Assembly: GCF_021033825.1 (NCBI RefSeq)
Contig: NZ_JAIFXZ010000017.1
Span: forward strand, 23,344-87,343
Source of the DNA: Dietzia aurantiaca
GTDB lineage: Bacteria; Actinomycetota; Actinomycetes; Mycobacteriales; Mycobacteriaceae
Direction of reading: 5' to 3'
Length of the DNA stretch: 64,000 bases
Positions 14,283 to 24,069 of the stretch are shown in pieces (within the stretch, counting starts at the first letter, position 1; every line of letters starts with the position of its first letter). A program made the translations under genes and the position numbers. The notes below the pieces were generated by a model, which saw only the letters and a program-made list of their open reading frames with translations, was not told the DNA's origin and made no database searches.

Positions 14283-17200
14283 CTACTCCGGGTTCGTCAC
14301 CAGGATCGGGCCTTCGGGCGACCACCAGCCCCAGCGGTCCACCGTGTCCACGGTGACATCGGCCGGCCGCGGGGGCTCGGACTGGTAGGTGCCCAGCGGC
14401 GCGTAGGCCTCGATGGAGCCCCAGTCGCGGTTCCAGTCGTGACGCAGGTACGACGGGATCGTCCGGGCACTCTGCGCGGTCTCCACCCACCCGAGCGGGC
14501 CGCCGCCCTCGTACGACATCCACGTACCGGTCGCGCTGACCGCGAGAGGCCGGTCCGGCAGGATCCGGAATTCCGGCAGCTCGGCCACACCCGCGAAGTG
14601 CGAGAACGGACGCTGGCAGGGGAACTGCATACTCACGGCCCAGTCCAGCAGGACCGGCGAGGAGGACCCGACCATCTCCTGGACCGTCACGAGCTCGGGG
14701 GCACGCGGCGGGGTGATGGCCGCCCATTCGTCGGGGGTGAGGTCGTCGTCGTCGACCCGGATCCGCATGACGTCGGCGTCGGCGGGCACGTCCTCCATCG
14801 ACACCCGCAGGTTCCGCCAGGTCGGGGCGGGGCCGATGTCGTACGGGACGACGGGGGCGCCGACCATCTCGACGCCGTCGCCGGTGTCCCGGCCGAACTC
14901 GACGGTGACCTCCTGGCCGTACTCGTAGATGCCGTCGGCGTCGAAGCGCCCGATGCGGCCGGCCGCCGAGATGACCAGCAGCGGGTGCGCCTCGCGGTTG
15001 GTCGGCAGCTCGTACCAGCCGGTTTCGAGGTCGGCCTGCTGCTGCGGGCCCGCGAAGAACGAGCCCAGGACCGGTGTGGTGGCCGGGTCGAGGCCGAACG
15101 GCAGCGCCACGGTGGAGCCGTTGACGCCCTCGGCGCCGCGACCGCCGCCCGTACCGGCGCTCTCACCGGTGTTGACCGAGGGGCCGCCGCCGGGTTCCGA
15201 GGTGGTGTTGGCTGCACCCGGGTCGGAGACCACCGCGTCGGCGGACAGGTCGGGAGCGACGCCGTTCGGGGTGAAGCCGGTGTTGCCGCCGGCCTCGATC
15301 GTCTCGGCCATGGCCCGGGGGTCGACGGAGCCGTCGGGCAGCCGCGGCGCACCGAGCGGGGCGAGCATGCCCGCGTTGGCGTCCGGCTCGACGAGCACCC
15401 GGTCGGCGAGCATGCACGGGTTGCCGGCGAGCGCCGACACGTTGCCCGCGGCGATCGAGTACGCCGGGAACTGCTTCTGCAGCCCCTTGGCGAACGAGGC
15501 GACGTTGAAGATCACGAGCAGGCCTGCGACCACCGCGATCGGGGCGGCGGCGAAGGTCCGCATCCGACGGCGGCCCGCCGTGGTCCTGGGCGCCTGCTCG
15601 CCGGTGTAGTCGCGGCGCAGGTGCTGCCAGCCGGCGAACGCGAACGTGAGCACCGCCAGGACGAGCAGCACGTTGGACGCGGAGATCCCGCTGACGCTCG
15701 GCGCCTTGTCCCACCAGGGGATGCCGTAGCTCGAGACGTACCACCACCCGTTGGGGCCGGCGAACGCCAACGCGAGGACCACCAGGATCACGCCGAGGAA
15801 CAGGGTGCGGTTGCGGGCGGTGCGTACGGCCGACGCGGAGATGGCGAGCGCTCCCAGCGCGGCGATCGCCGCACCGATCCCGGCGTACACGCCGAAGTGG
15901 TGGGTCCACTTGGTGGGGGAGAACATCATGAAGAACGCGGTGCCCACCACGACGCCCACGAGGCGCCAGACGGGGCCGGACGCGGCGCCGGGGACCTTGC
16001 CGCGCCGCAGCAGCGTGCCGATCACCACGGCCAGGCACAGCAGCACCAGGAGTACCGGCAGGCGGCGGGACAGTGACCCGTCCACCGTCGGGATCATCAG
16101 GTAGTAGTAGCGGACGAACTCCTCGAACCAGGCCAGGTTGGGACCGATCTCGCCGCGCACCCGGATGGCCTCGAGGACCGCGGCGAGCGACTGCACGCCG
16201 AACACACAGATGAGCACCATGGTCCCGGCTGCCAGGACGGGCGCCACGAGCGCCAGGTAGGAGCCGACCTGGCGGCCGCGCACCACCACGGTGTGGACGA
16301 CGGCCCGCAGGCCCATGATGAGCGCGGCCACGGCCATGAGCCCGGTGGGCCCGGTGGCCAGTGAGAACGAGGCGATGATCACGGCCACCGCGAACGGCAG
16401 CATCCGGCGGGTCGCGATGGAGCGTTCGACGGAGACCCAGGTCAGCAGCGCGCCCAGCGCGATCGCCGGCTCGGGGCGCAGGCCGTTGTTGAACGCCATC
16501 CAGAACGCGAGGAACACCGCGGCGGCACTCCACACCACGACGGGCGTGGTGCGGGCGGCTCGCCCGAGGCGCGGCAGCACCTCGCGGCTGATGACCAGCC
16601 AGCACAGGATCGCGGCGAGAAGCGCGGGCAGACGCATCCAGGGGCTGGCCGTGGAGACCTGTGCGAACAGGGTCAGCAGGTCGTAGTAGGGCGAGCCGAA
16701 CGGTGACTCGGGGACGCCGTACCAGCGGTAGTAGTTGGCCATGTAGCCAGCGGGCTCGGCGGCCCGGGCCATCGACATGATGTAGCCGTCGTCGGAGGTG
16801 TTGCCGCCGACGAAGTGCCACACGGCGAGCGTGCCGATCACGGCCAGGTCGGGCAGACGCGGGCGGAACCAGCCGCGGGGCAGGAATCGCAGGCTCCGCC
16901 TGCCGTCGGTCTGGTCGAGCCCGTGCAGCGCCCACAGTGCGACCGCCGTCGACAGCAGGCCCAGGACGAGCGCCGCCCACTTCAGCGTGGTGGGATCGGT
17001 GGTGAAGCGCGAATCCACCTCGACCGACACCGCGAGCTCCTCCGGCACGGCGGTGTCGAGGGGCAGATCGGTGTAGAGACCAACGACCATGGGGCGCAGG
17101 TTGTCGGCGTCGATGCGGCCGGCCGCGGTGGGGCCGTCGAGCCCCTCGAAGGACGCCTCCGCGTAGGTGGGGGCCGCCACCACGCTCAGGACACTGCACT

Positions 17201-17681
17201 CACCGGCGGCGACCTGCTCGCGCGGCGCGGAGACGATGACCCGGTTGCGGGAGACCACGTCGACCGTATCGGCGGAGGCACGGATGAACATCGCGCGCTC
17301 TCCGGCCTCCTCGCCGGCGGCCGGGGCGGTGGACAGCAGGATGCCGCCGTCCTCCGGGAGGTCGGCGACCAGGGTGCAGGGGATGGTCGCGGTGACCTCC
17401 TGCGGGGTGTGCGCCATGAGCGGCGCGGTGACCGACTCGACGGACCCGTTCTGGGGCCACTGGACCGAGGAGGTCGTCTGCGCCACCGGCAGGAACGGCA
17501 GGGCCAGGAAGCACAGGGTGCCCACCAGACCGCTGACGATGGCGATGACGCGGAGTCTGGCGACCCGGGAGTCCGAGGCGACCGGGGCGACCGGGGCGAC
17601 GTCCTGATCGGATGCCGCTGGAGTGGCCGGGTCGGAGTCAGGGGACGCGCCCGAGCCGGCTGCGGAGGAAGAGTCTGACAC
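14283..17681 (-). CDS. Arabinofuranosyltransferase, Emb family (distal copy)
   Basis: A 1132-residue GT-C enzyme that extends the arabinan of arabinogalactan and/or lipoarabinomannan, using decaprenylphospho-arabinose outside the membrane. The N-terminal half has an exported loop and many membrane segments; the metal/substrate motif NTSDDGYIMSMAR gives Asp297-Asp298, matching the catalytic Asp pair of Emb proteins. The C-terminal third is the periplasmic carbohydrate-binding domain with WAVSMQFPCQRPF. The position equivalent to EmbB Met306 (ethambutol resistance site) is Met here. Sequence near the active site is EmbB/EmbC-like rather than EmbA-like. It lies 22 bp after the preceding emb gene. 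The GTG start has no clear ribosome binding site, so the exact start is uncertain. Confidence 0.92.
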   Translation of the reverse strand: MSDSSSAAGSGASPDSDPATPAASDQDVAPVAPVASDSRVARLRVIAIVSGLVGTLCFLALPFLPVAQTTSSVQWPQNGSVESVTAPLMAHTPQEVTATIPCTLVADLPEDGGILLSTAPAAGEEAGERAMFIRASADTVDVVSRNRVIVSAPREQVAAGECSVLSVVAAPTYAEASFEGLDGPTAAGRIDADNLRPMVVGLYTDLPLDTAVPEELAVSVEVDSRFTTDPTTLKWAALVLGLLSTAVALWALHGLDQTDGRRSLRFLPRGWFRPRLPDLAVIGTLAVWHFVGGNTSDDGYIMSMARAAEPAGYMANYYRWYGVPESPFGSPYYDLLTLFAQVSTASPWMRLPALLAAILCWLVISREVLPRLGRAARTTPVVVWSAAAVFLAFWMAFNNGLRPEPAIALGALLTWVSVERSIATRRMLPFAVAVIIASFSLATGPTGLMAVAALIMGLRAVVHTVVVRGRQVGSYLALVAPVLAAGTMVLICVFGVQSLAAVLEAIRVRGEIGPNLAWFEEFVRYYYLMIPTVDGSLSRRLPVLLVLLCLAVVIGTLLRRGKVPGAASGPVWRLVGVVVGTAFFMMFSPTKWTHHFGVYAGIGAAIAALGALAISASAVRTARNRTLFLGVILVVLALAFAGPNGWWYVSSYGIPWWDKAPSVSGISASNVLLVLAVLTFAFAGWQHLRRDYTGEQAPRTTAGRRRMRTFAAAPIAVVAGLLVIFNVASFAKGLQKQFPAYSIAAGNVSALAGNPCMLADRVLVEPDANAGMLAPLGAPRLPDGSVDPRAMAETIEAGGNTGFTPNGVAPDLSADAVVSDPGAANTTSEPGGGPSVNTGESAGTGGGRGAEGVNGSTVALPFGLDPATTPVLGSFFAGPQQQADLETGWYELPTNREAHPLLVISAAGRIGRFDADGIYEYGQEVTVEFGRDTGDGVEMVGAPVVPYDIGPAPTWRNLRVSMEDVPADADVMRIRVDDDDLTPDEWAAITPPRAPELVTVQEMVGSSSPVLLDWAVSMQFPCQRPFSHFAGVAELPEFRILPDRPLAVSATGTWMSYEGGGPLGWVETAQSARTIPSYLRHDWNRDWGSIEAYAPLGTYQSEPPRPADVTVDTVDRWGWWSPEGPILVTNPE

Positions 17682-17703
17682 GACGACAGATTCTAGGCGA
17701 CGA

Positions 17704-20700
17704 TCAGTTCATCGGTCCGGGCGTGGTCCAGCCCCACCGCACCTCACTGCCGCGGATCAGCTCGGCCGGGGTGGCCGTGGGGTCGAGTGGCTCGAACCGC
17801 TGGAGGGAGCCCCAGTCCCGCGACCAGTCGTGGTCGAGATAGGTGGGGACGGTCACGGCCTCGACGGTCTGGGTGGTCCACAGCAGCGGTCCGCCGCCGC
17901 CCGCGCTCTGCCACCAGTTGGCGGCGGACGAGGATTCGCGGTCGGCGAGGATCCGGTACTCGGGGATTTCGGCGACGCCGCCGTTGTGGACGAACGGCCG
18001 CTGGCAGGGGAACGCCAACGCCACGACCCAGTCGATGAGGACGGGATCGGTATGGCCCACGACCTCGTCGAGGGTGCTCAGTCGCGGGTTACGGGGCGGG
18101 GTGACGGCGATCCAGCGGTCCGGGTCGAGGTTGTTGTCCTCCACGACGACGCGCACGACCTGGGCGTCCTCGGGGATCTCCTCGAGCGGGATCCGCAGGT
18201 TCCGCCACGCGGGCGCCGGCCCGATGTCGGTGGGCGTCATGGAGCCCATCACCTCGAAGTCGGTGGGCCCTGCCGCGCCCACGCGGCCCGGCCGGCCGTA
18301 CTCGATGCGCACGTCGCCGGCACCGATGCGGCCGGCGACGGCCATCACGAGCAGCGGACGGTTGGGGCTGCGGTCGGGGAGTCGGTACCAGGCCGAGGTG
18401 AGTTCGGCGGCGACCTGCGGGCCGCGCCGGTAGGAGCCCAGCACCGGCGTGGTCTCGGGGTCGAGGCCGAACGGTAGTGCCACGGTGGAGCCGTTGACGG
18501 TCAGTGCGCCGCGGCCGCCGGTGGTGCCGGCGTCGACGCCGTCGCCGGGATCGCGCTCGTCGGGCTGGGACTGGGCGAGCGAGCCGGAGGCCTCGGCGCT
18601 GTCGACGGTGATCGAATCGGGCAGGCCGTTGGGGGCGAAGCCGTTGACGACGCCGGCGCCGAGGGAGATCTCGGGCCCGGCGCCGATCGCGGTGAGGATC
18701 CCGTCGTTGGAGTTCTCCTCGACGAGCACCGAGTCGGCGAGCGAGCACGGCTGCCCGGCGATCGCGCGCATGTTGGCGCGGCCGACCGTGTAGGCGGGGG
18801 ATTGGGCGAACACCGCGGTGACGACGGAGACCAGTTCGAAGATCACGACGGCGAACGCCACGACCGTCAGGGGTGCGCCGTCGATGCCGCGCCCGTCGCG
18901 ATGCCGCGCCGCGGGGGTGTCGGCGCGGGAGCGCAGGAACGGGATGTGGCGGGTGACCCGGCGCCACAGGGCGCGTCCGGGTTCGTCGGGCAGGAACCCG
19001 ATGTGGATGAGCCCGGCGACCAGCAGGCACGCGAATCCGCCGAGGAAGGCCAGGTACTGGACCTGGACCCCGCCGACGGAGGGGAAGGAGTCGGCGAAGG
19101 GGATGCCGTAGTCGGAGACGTACCACCAGGTGTTGTTGGTGGCGGTGGACAGTCCGACGACGAGGCACAGCGCCGCCCACACGAGCCACCGACTCCGGGC
19201 GAGCGACACGGACGACGAACGAAGGGCGATCACGGCCAGGACCGCCAGCGCCCCGGCCAGCCCCGCGAAGACGCCGAAGTGGTGGGTCCATTTGGTGGGG
19301 GTGAACACCAGGAACAGCAGCGAGCCCGCGATCACGCCGATGAGGCGCCGGGACGGTCCCGCGGCGGCGCCGGGGATCCCGCCGCGTCGCAGCATGACGG
19401 CCGAGACGAGCACCAGGCACATGAGCATGAGCAGGACTGGGAAGCGGCGGGCCACGCCGCCGTCGGCCGAGACGCTGAACAGTGCTTCCCAGCGTTCCTT
19501 CTCGCCGTACCAGGGCAGGCTCGGCCCGAGCTCGGTGCGGATGCGGGTGGCCTCGAGGACGGCGGCCAGGGTCTGGTCGGCGAAGACGGTGTAGAGCAGC
19601 GCCAGGCCCACGGCCAGGACGGGTCCTACGATCGCGGCCCAGCCCACGATCTTCGCGCGTCGGCGGGCCATGCGGACGAACTCGCGGGCGCCGGCGGCCA
19701 GCGCGGCCACACACATCAGGCCGGTGGGCCCGGTGCCGAGGGAGAACGCGGCAACACCGATCGCGGCGACCCCCGGCACGAGCCGGCGGGTGGCGATGGA
19801 GCGCTCGACCAGCGACCACGTGAGCAGCGCACCCAGCGCGATGACCGGCTCGGGCCGCAGCCCGTTGTTGAACGCCATCCAGAACGCGAGGAACAGGGCG
19901 GCGCCGGTCCAGCGCGGCCGATGCCAGGTGCGGGCCAACCGGCCGAGGCGGGGGATGACCTCGCGGCTGATGATCAGCCACGAGAGGATGCCGCACAGCA
20001 GCGTGGGTAGGCGCATCCACGGACTGGCGGTGGAGATCTCGGCGAAGACCCGCAGGATCTCGTAGTACCAGCCGACCGGGGACTCGGGTGAGCCGAGCCA
20101 GCGGAAGTAGTTGGTCATGTAGCCGCTCGGTCCGGCGGAGCGGGCCATGGTGAGCAGGTAGCCGTCGTCGGAGGTGTTGGCGCCCACGAAGTGCCAGAAG
20201 GTCAGGACGCTGATCACCACGCCGTCGACCCCGGAGAGGCGCAGCCACGAGCGGGGCACGAAGCGCCGGTCGGAGCGGCCGTCGATGCGGTCCAGGCGGT
20301 GCAGGAACCAGACCGAGGCGATCGTGGCCGCCACCCCGATCAGCATCAGCACCAGCTTGATCAGCGTCGGGCTCGAGGAGTAGCGGGAGTCGACCGTCAC
20401 CTCGACGGTGGACTCGCCGAGGCCGTCGGGCGCGGTGGCGGCGGTCAGATCGGTGAACACGCCGGTGACCTGCGGCCGCATGCTGCCGGGGACGGCGGCG
20501 CGGACGGGATCGTCGGCGTCCTCGGGATCGCGGTCCAGGCCGGTCAGCTCGGCGACGAGGATGCCAGTCTCTGCCCGCACGTGCAGGGTCTCGCAGTCCG
20601 CGTCGCGCAGCGTGGCCAGCGGCACCGACAGCAGCGTGAGGTTGCGGACCACCACCTCGATGACCGGGTCCCCGGCGGCGTCGGAGGACCGCTGCACCAC

Positions 20701-21072
20701 GAGCCCGTCCGAGATCCGGCCGGGGGCGTCCTCGGGCAGCGTGGAGAACACGACGGTGTTCTCCGGGACCTGGCTCAGCGGTCCACACGGCGCCGAGATG
20801 GTCAGATCGAGTGGCCGCCCGGACACGAGCGGCGAGGTGACCGAGGCGTAGTCGGGGCCGGCGGTCCACTGCACCTGACTGGTGTCCTGGTGCACCGGCA
20901 GCAGGCCGGCGAGGATCGCCAGGAACGCCCCGAGGAAGCCGGTGATGATCGCCCAGCGGCGGTCGCGGCCCATTCCCGGGTAGGGGTGGAGACCGAGTGG
21001 CCGGTCAGGGTCGGTGTCGCGGTGCGGGTCGGCGACACCGTCTGCCCGCTCGTCCGGCTCGTGAATCGTCAC
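17704..21072 (-). CDS. Arabinofuranosyltransferase, Emb family (proximal copy)
   Basis: A 1122-residue paralogue of the following gene with the same plan: exported N-terminal loop, about 13 membrane segments, motif NTSDDGYLLTMAR with Asp302-Asp303, and a C-terminal binding domain with WVVALAFPCQRPF. The text around the active site (GYMTNYFRWLGSPESPVGWYY) is closest to EmbC/EmbB. The residue matching EmbB Met306 is Met. The GTG start lies 6 bp after the aftA stop with CGGAG overlapping the gap. Corynebacterium has one Emb and M. tuberculosis three; two adjacent copies here imply a partial division of labour that sequence alone does not resolve. Confidence 0.92.
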   Translation of the reverse strand: MTIHEPDERADGVADPHRDTDPDRPLGLHPYPGMGRDRRWAIITGFLGAFLAILAGLLPVHQDTSQVQWTAGPDYASVTSPLVSGRPLDLTISAPCGPLSQVPENTVVFSTLPEDAPGRISDGLVVQRSSDAAGDPVIEVVVRNLTLLSVPLATLRDADCETLHVRAETGILVAELTGLDRDPEDADDPVRAAVPGSMRPQVTGVFTDLTAATAPDGLGESTVEVTVDSRYSSSPTLIKLVLMLIGVAATIASVWFLHRLDRIDGRSDRRFVPRSWLRLSGVDGVVISVLTFWHFVGANTSDDGYLLTMARSAGPSGYMTNYFRWLGSPESPVGWYYEILRVFAEISTASPWMRLPTLLCGILSWLIISREVIPRLGRLARTWHRPRWTGAALFLAFWMAFNNGLRPEPVIALGALLTWSLVERSIATRRLVPGVAAIGVAAFSLGTGPTGLMCVAALAAGAREFVRMARRRAKIVGWAAIVGPVLAVGLALLYTVFADQTLAAVLEATRIRTELGPSLPWYGEKERWEALFSVSADGGVARRFPVLLMLMCLVLVSAVMLRRGGIPGAAAGPSRRLIGVIAGSLLFLVFTPTKWTHHFGVFAGLAGALAVLAVIALRSSSVSLARSRWLVWAALCLVVGLSTATNNTWWYVSDYGIPFADSFPSVGGVQVQYLAFLGGFACLLVAGLIHIGFLPDEPGRALWRRVTRHIPFLRSRADTPAARHRDGRGIDGAPLTVVAFAVVIFELVSVVTAVFAQSPAYTVGRANMRAIAGQPCSLADSVLVEENSNDGILTAIGAGPEISLGAGVVNGFAPNGLPDSITVDSAEASGSLAQSQPDERDPGDGVDAGTTGGRGALTVNGSTVALPFGLDPETTPVLGSYRRGPQVAAELTSAWYRLPDRSPNRPLLVMAVAGRIGAGDVRIEYGRPGRVGAAGPTDFEVMGSMTPTDIGPAPAWRNLRIPLEEIPEDAQVVRVVVEDNNLDPDRWIAVTPPRNPRLSTLDEVVGHTDPVLIDWVVALAFPCQRPFVHNGGVAEIPEYRILADRESSSAANWWQSAGGGGPLLWTTQTVEAVTVPTYLDHDWSRDWGSLQRFEPLDPTATPAELIRGSEVRWGWTTPGPMN

Positions 21073-21078
21073 TCCGGA

Positions 21079-23046
21079 TCACCGCACCACGATCACGGCG
21101 AACGGTCCCACGTCGTGGACCTCGAAGTGGGGCCCGGAGACCGCCTCGGCGGGGATGGTGACGGAGAAGCGCCGCACGTTGGGATCGTTAGGGTAGGTGT
21201 CCTCGGCCAGGCGCAGTGAGTAGCCGTCGCCGGTGGGGCGCGCCAGGATCACGTCGGGGCCGCGCCAGTCCGTGCCGGTCATGAGGGCGTGGAGCTCCTC
21301 GCCGCTGGTGGCCTCCTCCCACGCGATCATCGCCGCGTTGCGGTCGGCGTAGCGTCCCAGCGGGTTGGCGTAATGGGAGGTCACCGCCTGGTAGGCCAGA
21401 TAGGGGTTGTAGGCGAGGAAGGCGTCCGCGGTACTGACGACGACGAGGTCGGTCTTGTCGCGGCCCGGGAACGCCTCGGCGATCACGGCGTTGACGTCCG
21501 CGTAGTGGGACTCCGGCCCGGGCGGGAAGCGGTCGGCCCGCTCGCCCGACCCGTCGGTGTCGGTGTAGGCGAGCCGGATCTCCTCGTGTAGGTGGTCCGG
21601 GATGCCCTGCACCTGCGCGAGCACGGCCAGGGCGGACACCACGCCCACGGCGGCGCTCGCCCGCCGTCGGTATCCGGTGGCCTCGGCGGCGGGGCGATCC
21701 GAGCCGTTCTGGCGTCCGGCGGCCCGCACCAGCAGCGCGGCGACGTCGGCGATCGCGAACACCCCGGCCACCATCAGCAGACCGATGAGCACGGGCTCGA
21801 GGCGGAAGCCGAGCATGGTGGTGCCGAGAACGGTGACGGCCATCGACGCCAGGCACCACAGGTAGACGGCGGCCACGCCGAGCCCGAGTGCCTGCGCGCG
21901 GCGCGAGGACCGGGCCCGGACGACGATCCAGATCAGGCCGGCCAGGCAGACGAGACCGGTCAGCCCGCCGGCGGTCATGGGCAGCGGCAACCGCGCGCCG
22001 GAATCAGGCAGGTAGTGCAGGGCGGTGCCGGAGTCGGCCGGCGCCCCGCCGAGCGAGGCCAGGAGGTAGGGGGCCCACACGACGAGGGCGATCGCGAGGG
22101 AGCCGACGCCGATCACGGCGAGCCGGGCCGCGGGCAGCCAGGCCGGGTAGTCGGTGCGGCCGCGCAGCGCCAGCACGGTGGCGATCACGGCCATCAGCAC
22201 GACGGTGCCGGCGGCGAGCGCCGTGTACAGGGTGTACATGCTGGCGGAGGCGCCGAGAAACACCATGGTGGCGACCGTGGCCGCGATGCCGGAGGACTGC
22301 GGGACGGGGCCGGGGGCGTCGCCGGCCGGCCGGGCCGCGGTGGGGTGGACGGCGTGCCAGGCCAGGATCAGCACCGGCGGGATGAACAGTGCCACCACGG
22401 CGCCGTAGGGCTCGGGGCTGCCGTAGGTGAGCATCATGGCCGTGGAGACCAGTCCCACCACGGCGCCGAGGTCGGTGCGCAGCAGGCGCGTCCACAGGAC
22501 GGTGACCAGGGCGGCGGCCACGGCCAGCGAGAGGATCGACCACGGTTTGAACGCCGCCCAGCCCTCGAGCCCGGCGAGGTTGGCGAAGCGCCCGCCCAGC
22601 CAGAACCAGCCGGACGGGTAGAACGAGGGCAGGTCGGCGTAGGCCATGTCCGGCAGGCCGAGCGACGTGGTGGACCGGCTGAGGAACTGGGTGCGGAACT
22701 CCTGGTCGACGCTCACGCCGTGCAGGTAGAGGCGCGACGCCGCCAGCGGGATGCCGAGGGTGGCGGCCACCAGCAGCGCGGACCCGGTGGGCGCGGCGAG
22801 CTTGCCCAGACGCACCAGCCCGGCCCGACCGCCCGGCCGCTCACCCGCACGCGCGGCGAGGATCCCCAGCACCACCAGCACGAGCGCGGCGGTCTGCCCC
22901 ACGACGGTCAGCGCGCGCAGAACGTTGGAGTTGCCGTACGCGGGGAACGTCACGAGCGAGAACCCGACGAGGACGACGGCGGTGACGACGGCGGCGAGGA
23001 GGGTCGCCGCCCCCGCCAGACCGAGTCCCCGGAGCGCTGGGCGCAT
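21079..23046 (-). CDS. aftA: Galactan 5-O-arabinofuranosyltransferase AftA
   Basis: A 655-residue integral membrane glycosyltransferase that adds the first arabinose residues to galactan, priming arabinan synthesis. It has about a dozen predicted membrane segments and a C-terminal soluble part. The loop VSVDQEFRTQFLSR followed by SFYPSGWFWLGGR is characteristic of AftA and carries acidic residues expected for the GT-C active site. The ATG at 23046 lies 2 bp after the dprE2 stop and the gene ends 6 bp before emb, forming one operon dprE1-dprE2-aftA-emb-emb as in mycobacteria. Confidence 0.92.
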   Translation of the reverse strand: MRPALRGLGLAGAATLLAAVVTAVVLVGFSLVTFPAYGNSNVLRALTVVGQTAALVLVVLGILAARAGERPGGRAGLVRLGKLAAPTGSALLVAATLGIPLAASRLYLHGVSVDQEFRTQFLSRSTTSLGLPDMAYADLPSFYPSGWFWLGGRFANLAGLEGWAAFKPWSILSLAVAAALVTVLWTRLLRTDLGAVVGLVSTAMMLTYGSPEPYGAVVALFIPPVLILAWHAVHPTAARPAGDAPGPVPQSSGIAATVATMVFLGASASMYTLYTALAAGTVVLMAVIATVLALRGRTDYPAWLPAARLAVIGVGSLAIALVVWAPYLLASLGGAPADSGTALHYLPDSGARLPLPMTAGGLTGLVCLAGLIWIVVRARSSRRAQALGLGVAAVYLWCLASMAVTVLGTTMLGFRLEPVLIGLLMVAGVFAIADVAALLVRAAGRQNGSDRPAAEATGYRRRASAAVGVVSALAVLAQVQGIPDHLHEEIRLAYTDTDGSGERADRFPPGPESHYADVNAVIAEAFPGRDKTDLVVVSTADAFLAYNPYLAYQAVTSHYANPLGRYADRNAAMIAWEEATSGEELHALMTGTDWRGPDVILARPTGDGYSLRLAEDTYPNDPNVRRFSVTIPAEAVSGPHFEVHDVGPFAVIVVR

Positions 23047-23048
23047 GC

Positions 23049-23810
23049 TCAGAAGGGGAGCTTGCGGAAGATCGGCCGCGGCACGTGGGTGAGCACGGCC
23101 ATGACCCCGCCGAACGCGGCCGGGGCGAACACCGCGCCCTTGTCGCGACCGGAGTTCTTGACCGCGATCCGGGCCACCTCGTCCTTGTTGATGGTCAGCG
23201 GGGCCTCGTCGACGTGCGCCGACATGCGGGTGCGCACCTGGCCGGGCCGGATGACCAGCACGTCGACCCCGTGCTCGGCCAGCGCGTACCCGAGGCCGGT
23301 GTAGAAGGAGTCGAGACCGGCCTTGGTGGAGCCGTAGACGAAGTTCGAGCGGCGGGCGCGCAGACCGGCGGCCGAGCTCATGGCGATGATCCGGCCGTAG
23401 CCCTGCGCCTTCATCCTCTCGGCCAGCAGCACGCCCACCGACACGGCACCGGTGTAGTTGATCTGCGCGATCTGGACCGCCTTGCGCTGGTCCGACCAGA
23501 GTTCCTCGTTCTCCCCCAGCAGGCCGAACGCGACGATCGCCACATCCACGTCGCCCCCGGCGAAGATCCGCTCGAACGCGGCCGGATGGGTGTCGGTGGC
23601 CGCGGCGTCGAAGTCCACGACCTCGACCGCGGTCGCGCCGGCGGCCGTCATCTCGGCCCTGGCGTCCTCGATCCCGGGGTCACCCGGCAGGCACGCCAGG
23701 ATCACACGCATCGGCCCCTGGGTGAGGTACTCGGCGCAGATGGCCAGGCCGATCTCGGAGGTGCCCCCGAGCAGGAGCAGTGTCTGGGGGACGCCGACGG
23801 CATTGATCAT
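23049..23810 (-). CDS. dprE2: Decaprenylphosphoryl-2-keto-ribose reductase DprE2
   Basis: A 253-residue short-chain dehydrogenase that reduces the keto intermediate made by DprE1 to decaprenylphospho-arabinose, the only known arabinose donor for the cell wall. Visible features are the NAD(P)-binding [24 protein letters not shown], the Ser of AMSSAAG, the YGSTK catalytic pair and [13 protein letters not shown]. The C-terminal IFRKLPF also matches the family. I chose the ATG at 23810 ([10 protein letters not shown]), which gives the usual length (about 254); the longer frame upstream is translated spacer. The gene is 2 bp before aftA. Confidence 0.94.
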   Translation of the reverse strand: MINAVGVPQTLLLLGGTSEIGLAICAEYLTQGPMRVILACLPGDPGIEDARAEMTAAGATAVEVVDFDAAATDTHPAAFERIFAGGDVDVAIVAFGLLGENEELWSDQRKAVQIAQINYTGAVSVGVLLAERMKAQGYGRIIAMSSAAGLRARRSNFVYGSTKAGLDSFYTGLGYALAEHGVDVLVIRPGQVRTRMSAHVDEAPLTINKDEVARIAVKNSGRDKGAVFAPAAFGGVMAVLTHVPRPIFRKLPF

Positions 23811-23897
23811 GGACGGCAGTCTACCGGCGGACCCTGACACCGCCCCGCCCGTGTGTCGGGCGTCGCGAAGACCCCTGCCCACGGGCCACCGCCCGGC

Positions 23898-23950
23898 GCC
23901 CCTCATCCCCTCATCCCCATATCCATCCCCTCTTCCCCTCATCCTCTCGT
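23898..23950. repeat. Pyrimidine-rich CCCCTCAT repeat tract
   Basis: Degenerate repeats of CCCCTCAT/CCCATATC occupy the spacer between dprE1 and dprE2. On the transcribed strand this is a purine-only run (GGATGAGGGG repeats) in the leader of dprE2, so several GGAGG-like ribosome-binding sequences occur in it. Boundaries are approximate. Confidence 0.55.
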
Positions 23951-24012
23951 CGAGAAGTGGGTTCGGACCGCATCGGTCGAGTGGCGTTGTGCGGAACTCT
24001 CTGCTCGATGAT

Positions 24013-24060
24013 GCGGCGCGGGCTGGGGGCTGGCGGCGCGGGCTGGGGGCTGGCGGCGCG
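24013..24060. repeat. 20-bp tandem repeat after dprE1
   Basis: The unit GGCTGGGGGCTGGCGGCGCG occurs twice (24021-24040 and 24041-24060), preceded by the last 8 bases of a third copy. It starts 10 bp beyond the dprE1 stop codon and lies in the 259-bp gap before dprE2. Confidence 0.85.
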
Positions 24061-24069
24061 GGCGGCGGT

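Noticed and set aside
24013..24060. Tandem repeats here and at 33472-33536 as a CRISPR array
   Set aside because: The copies are directly adjacent without unique spacers, and no cas genes are present.
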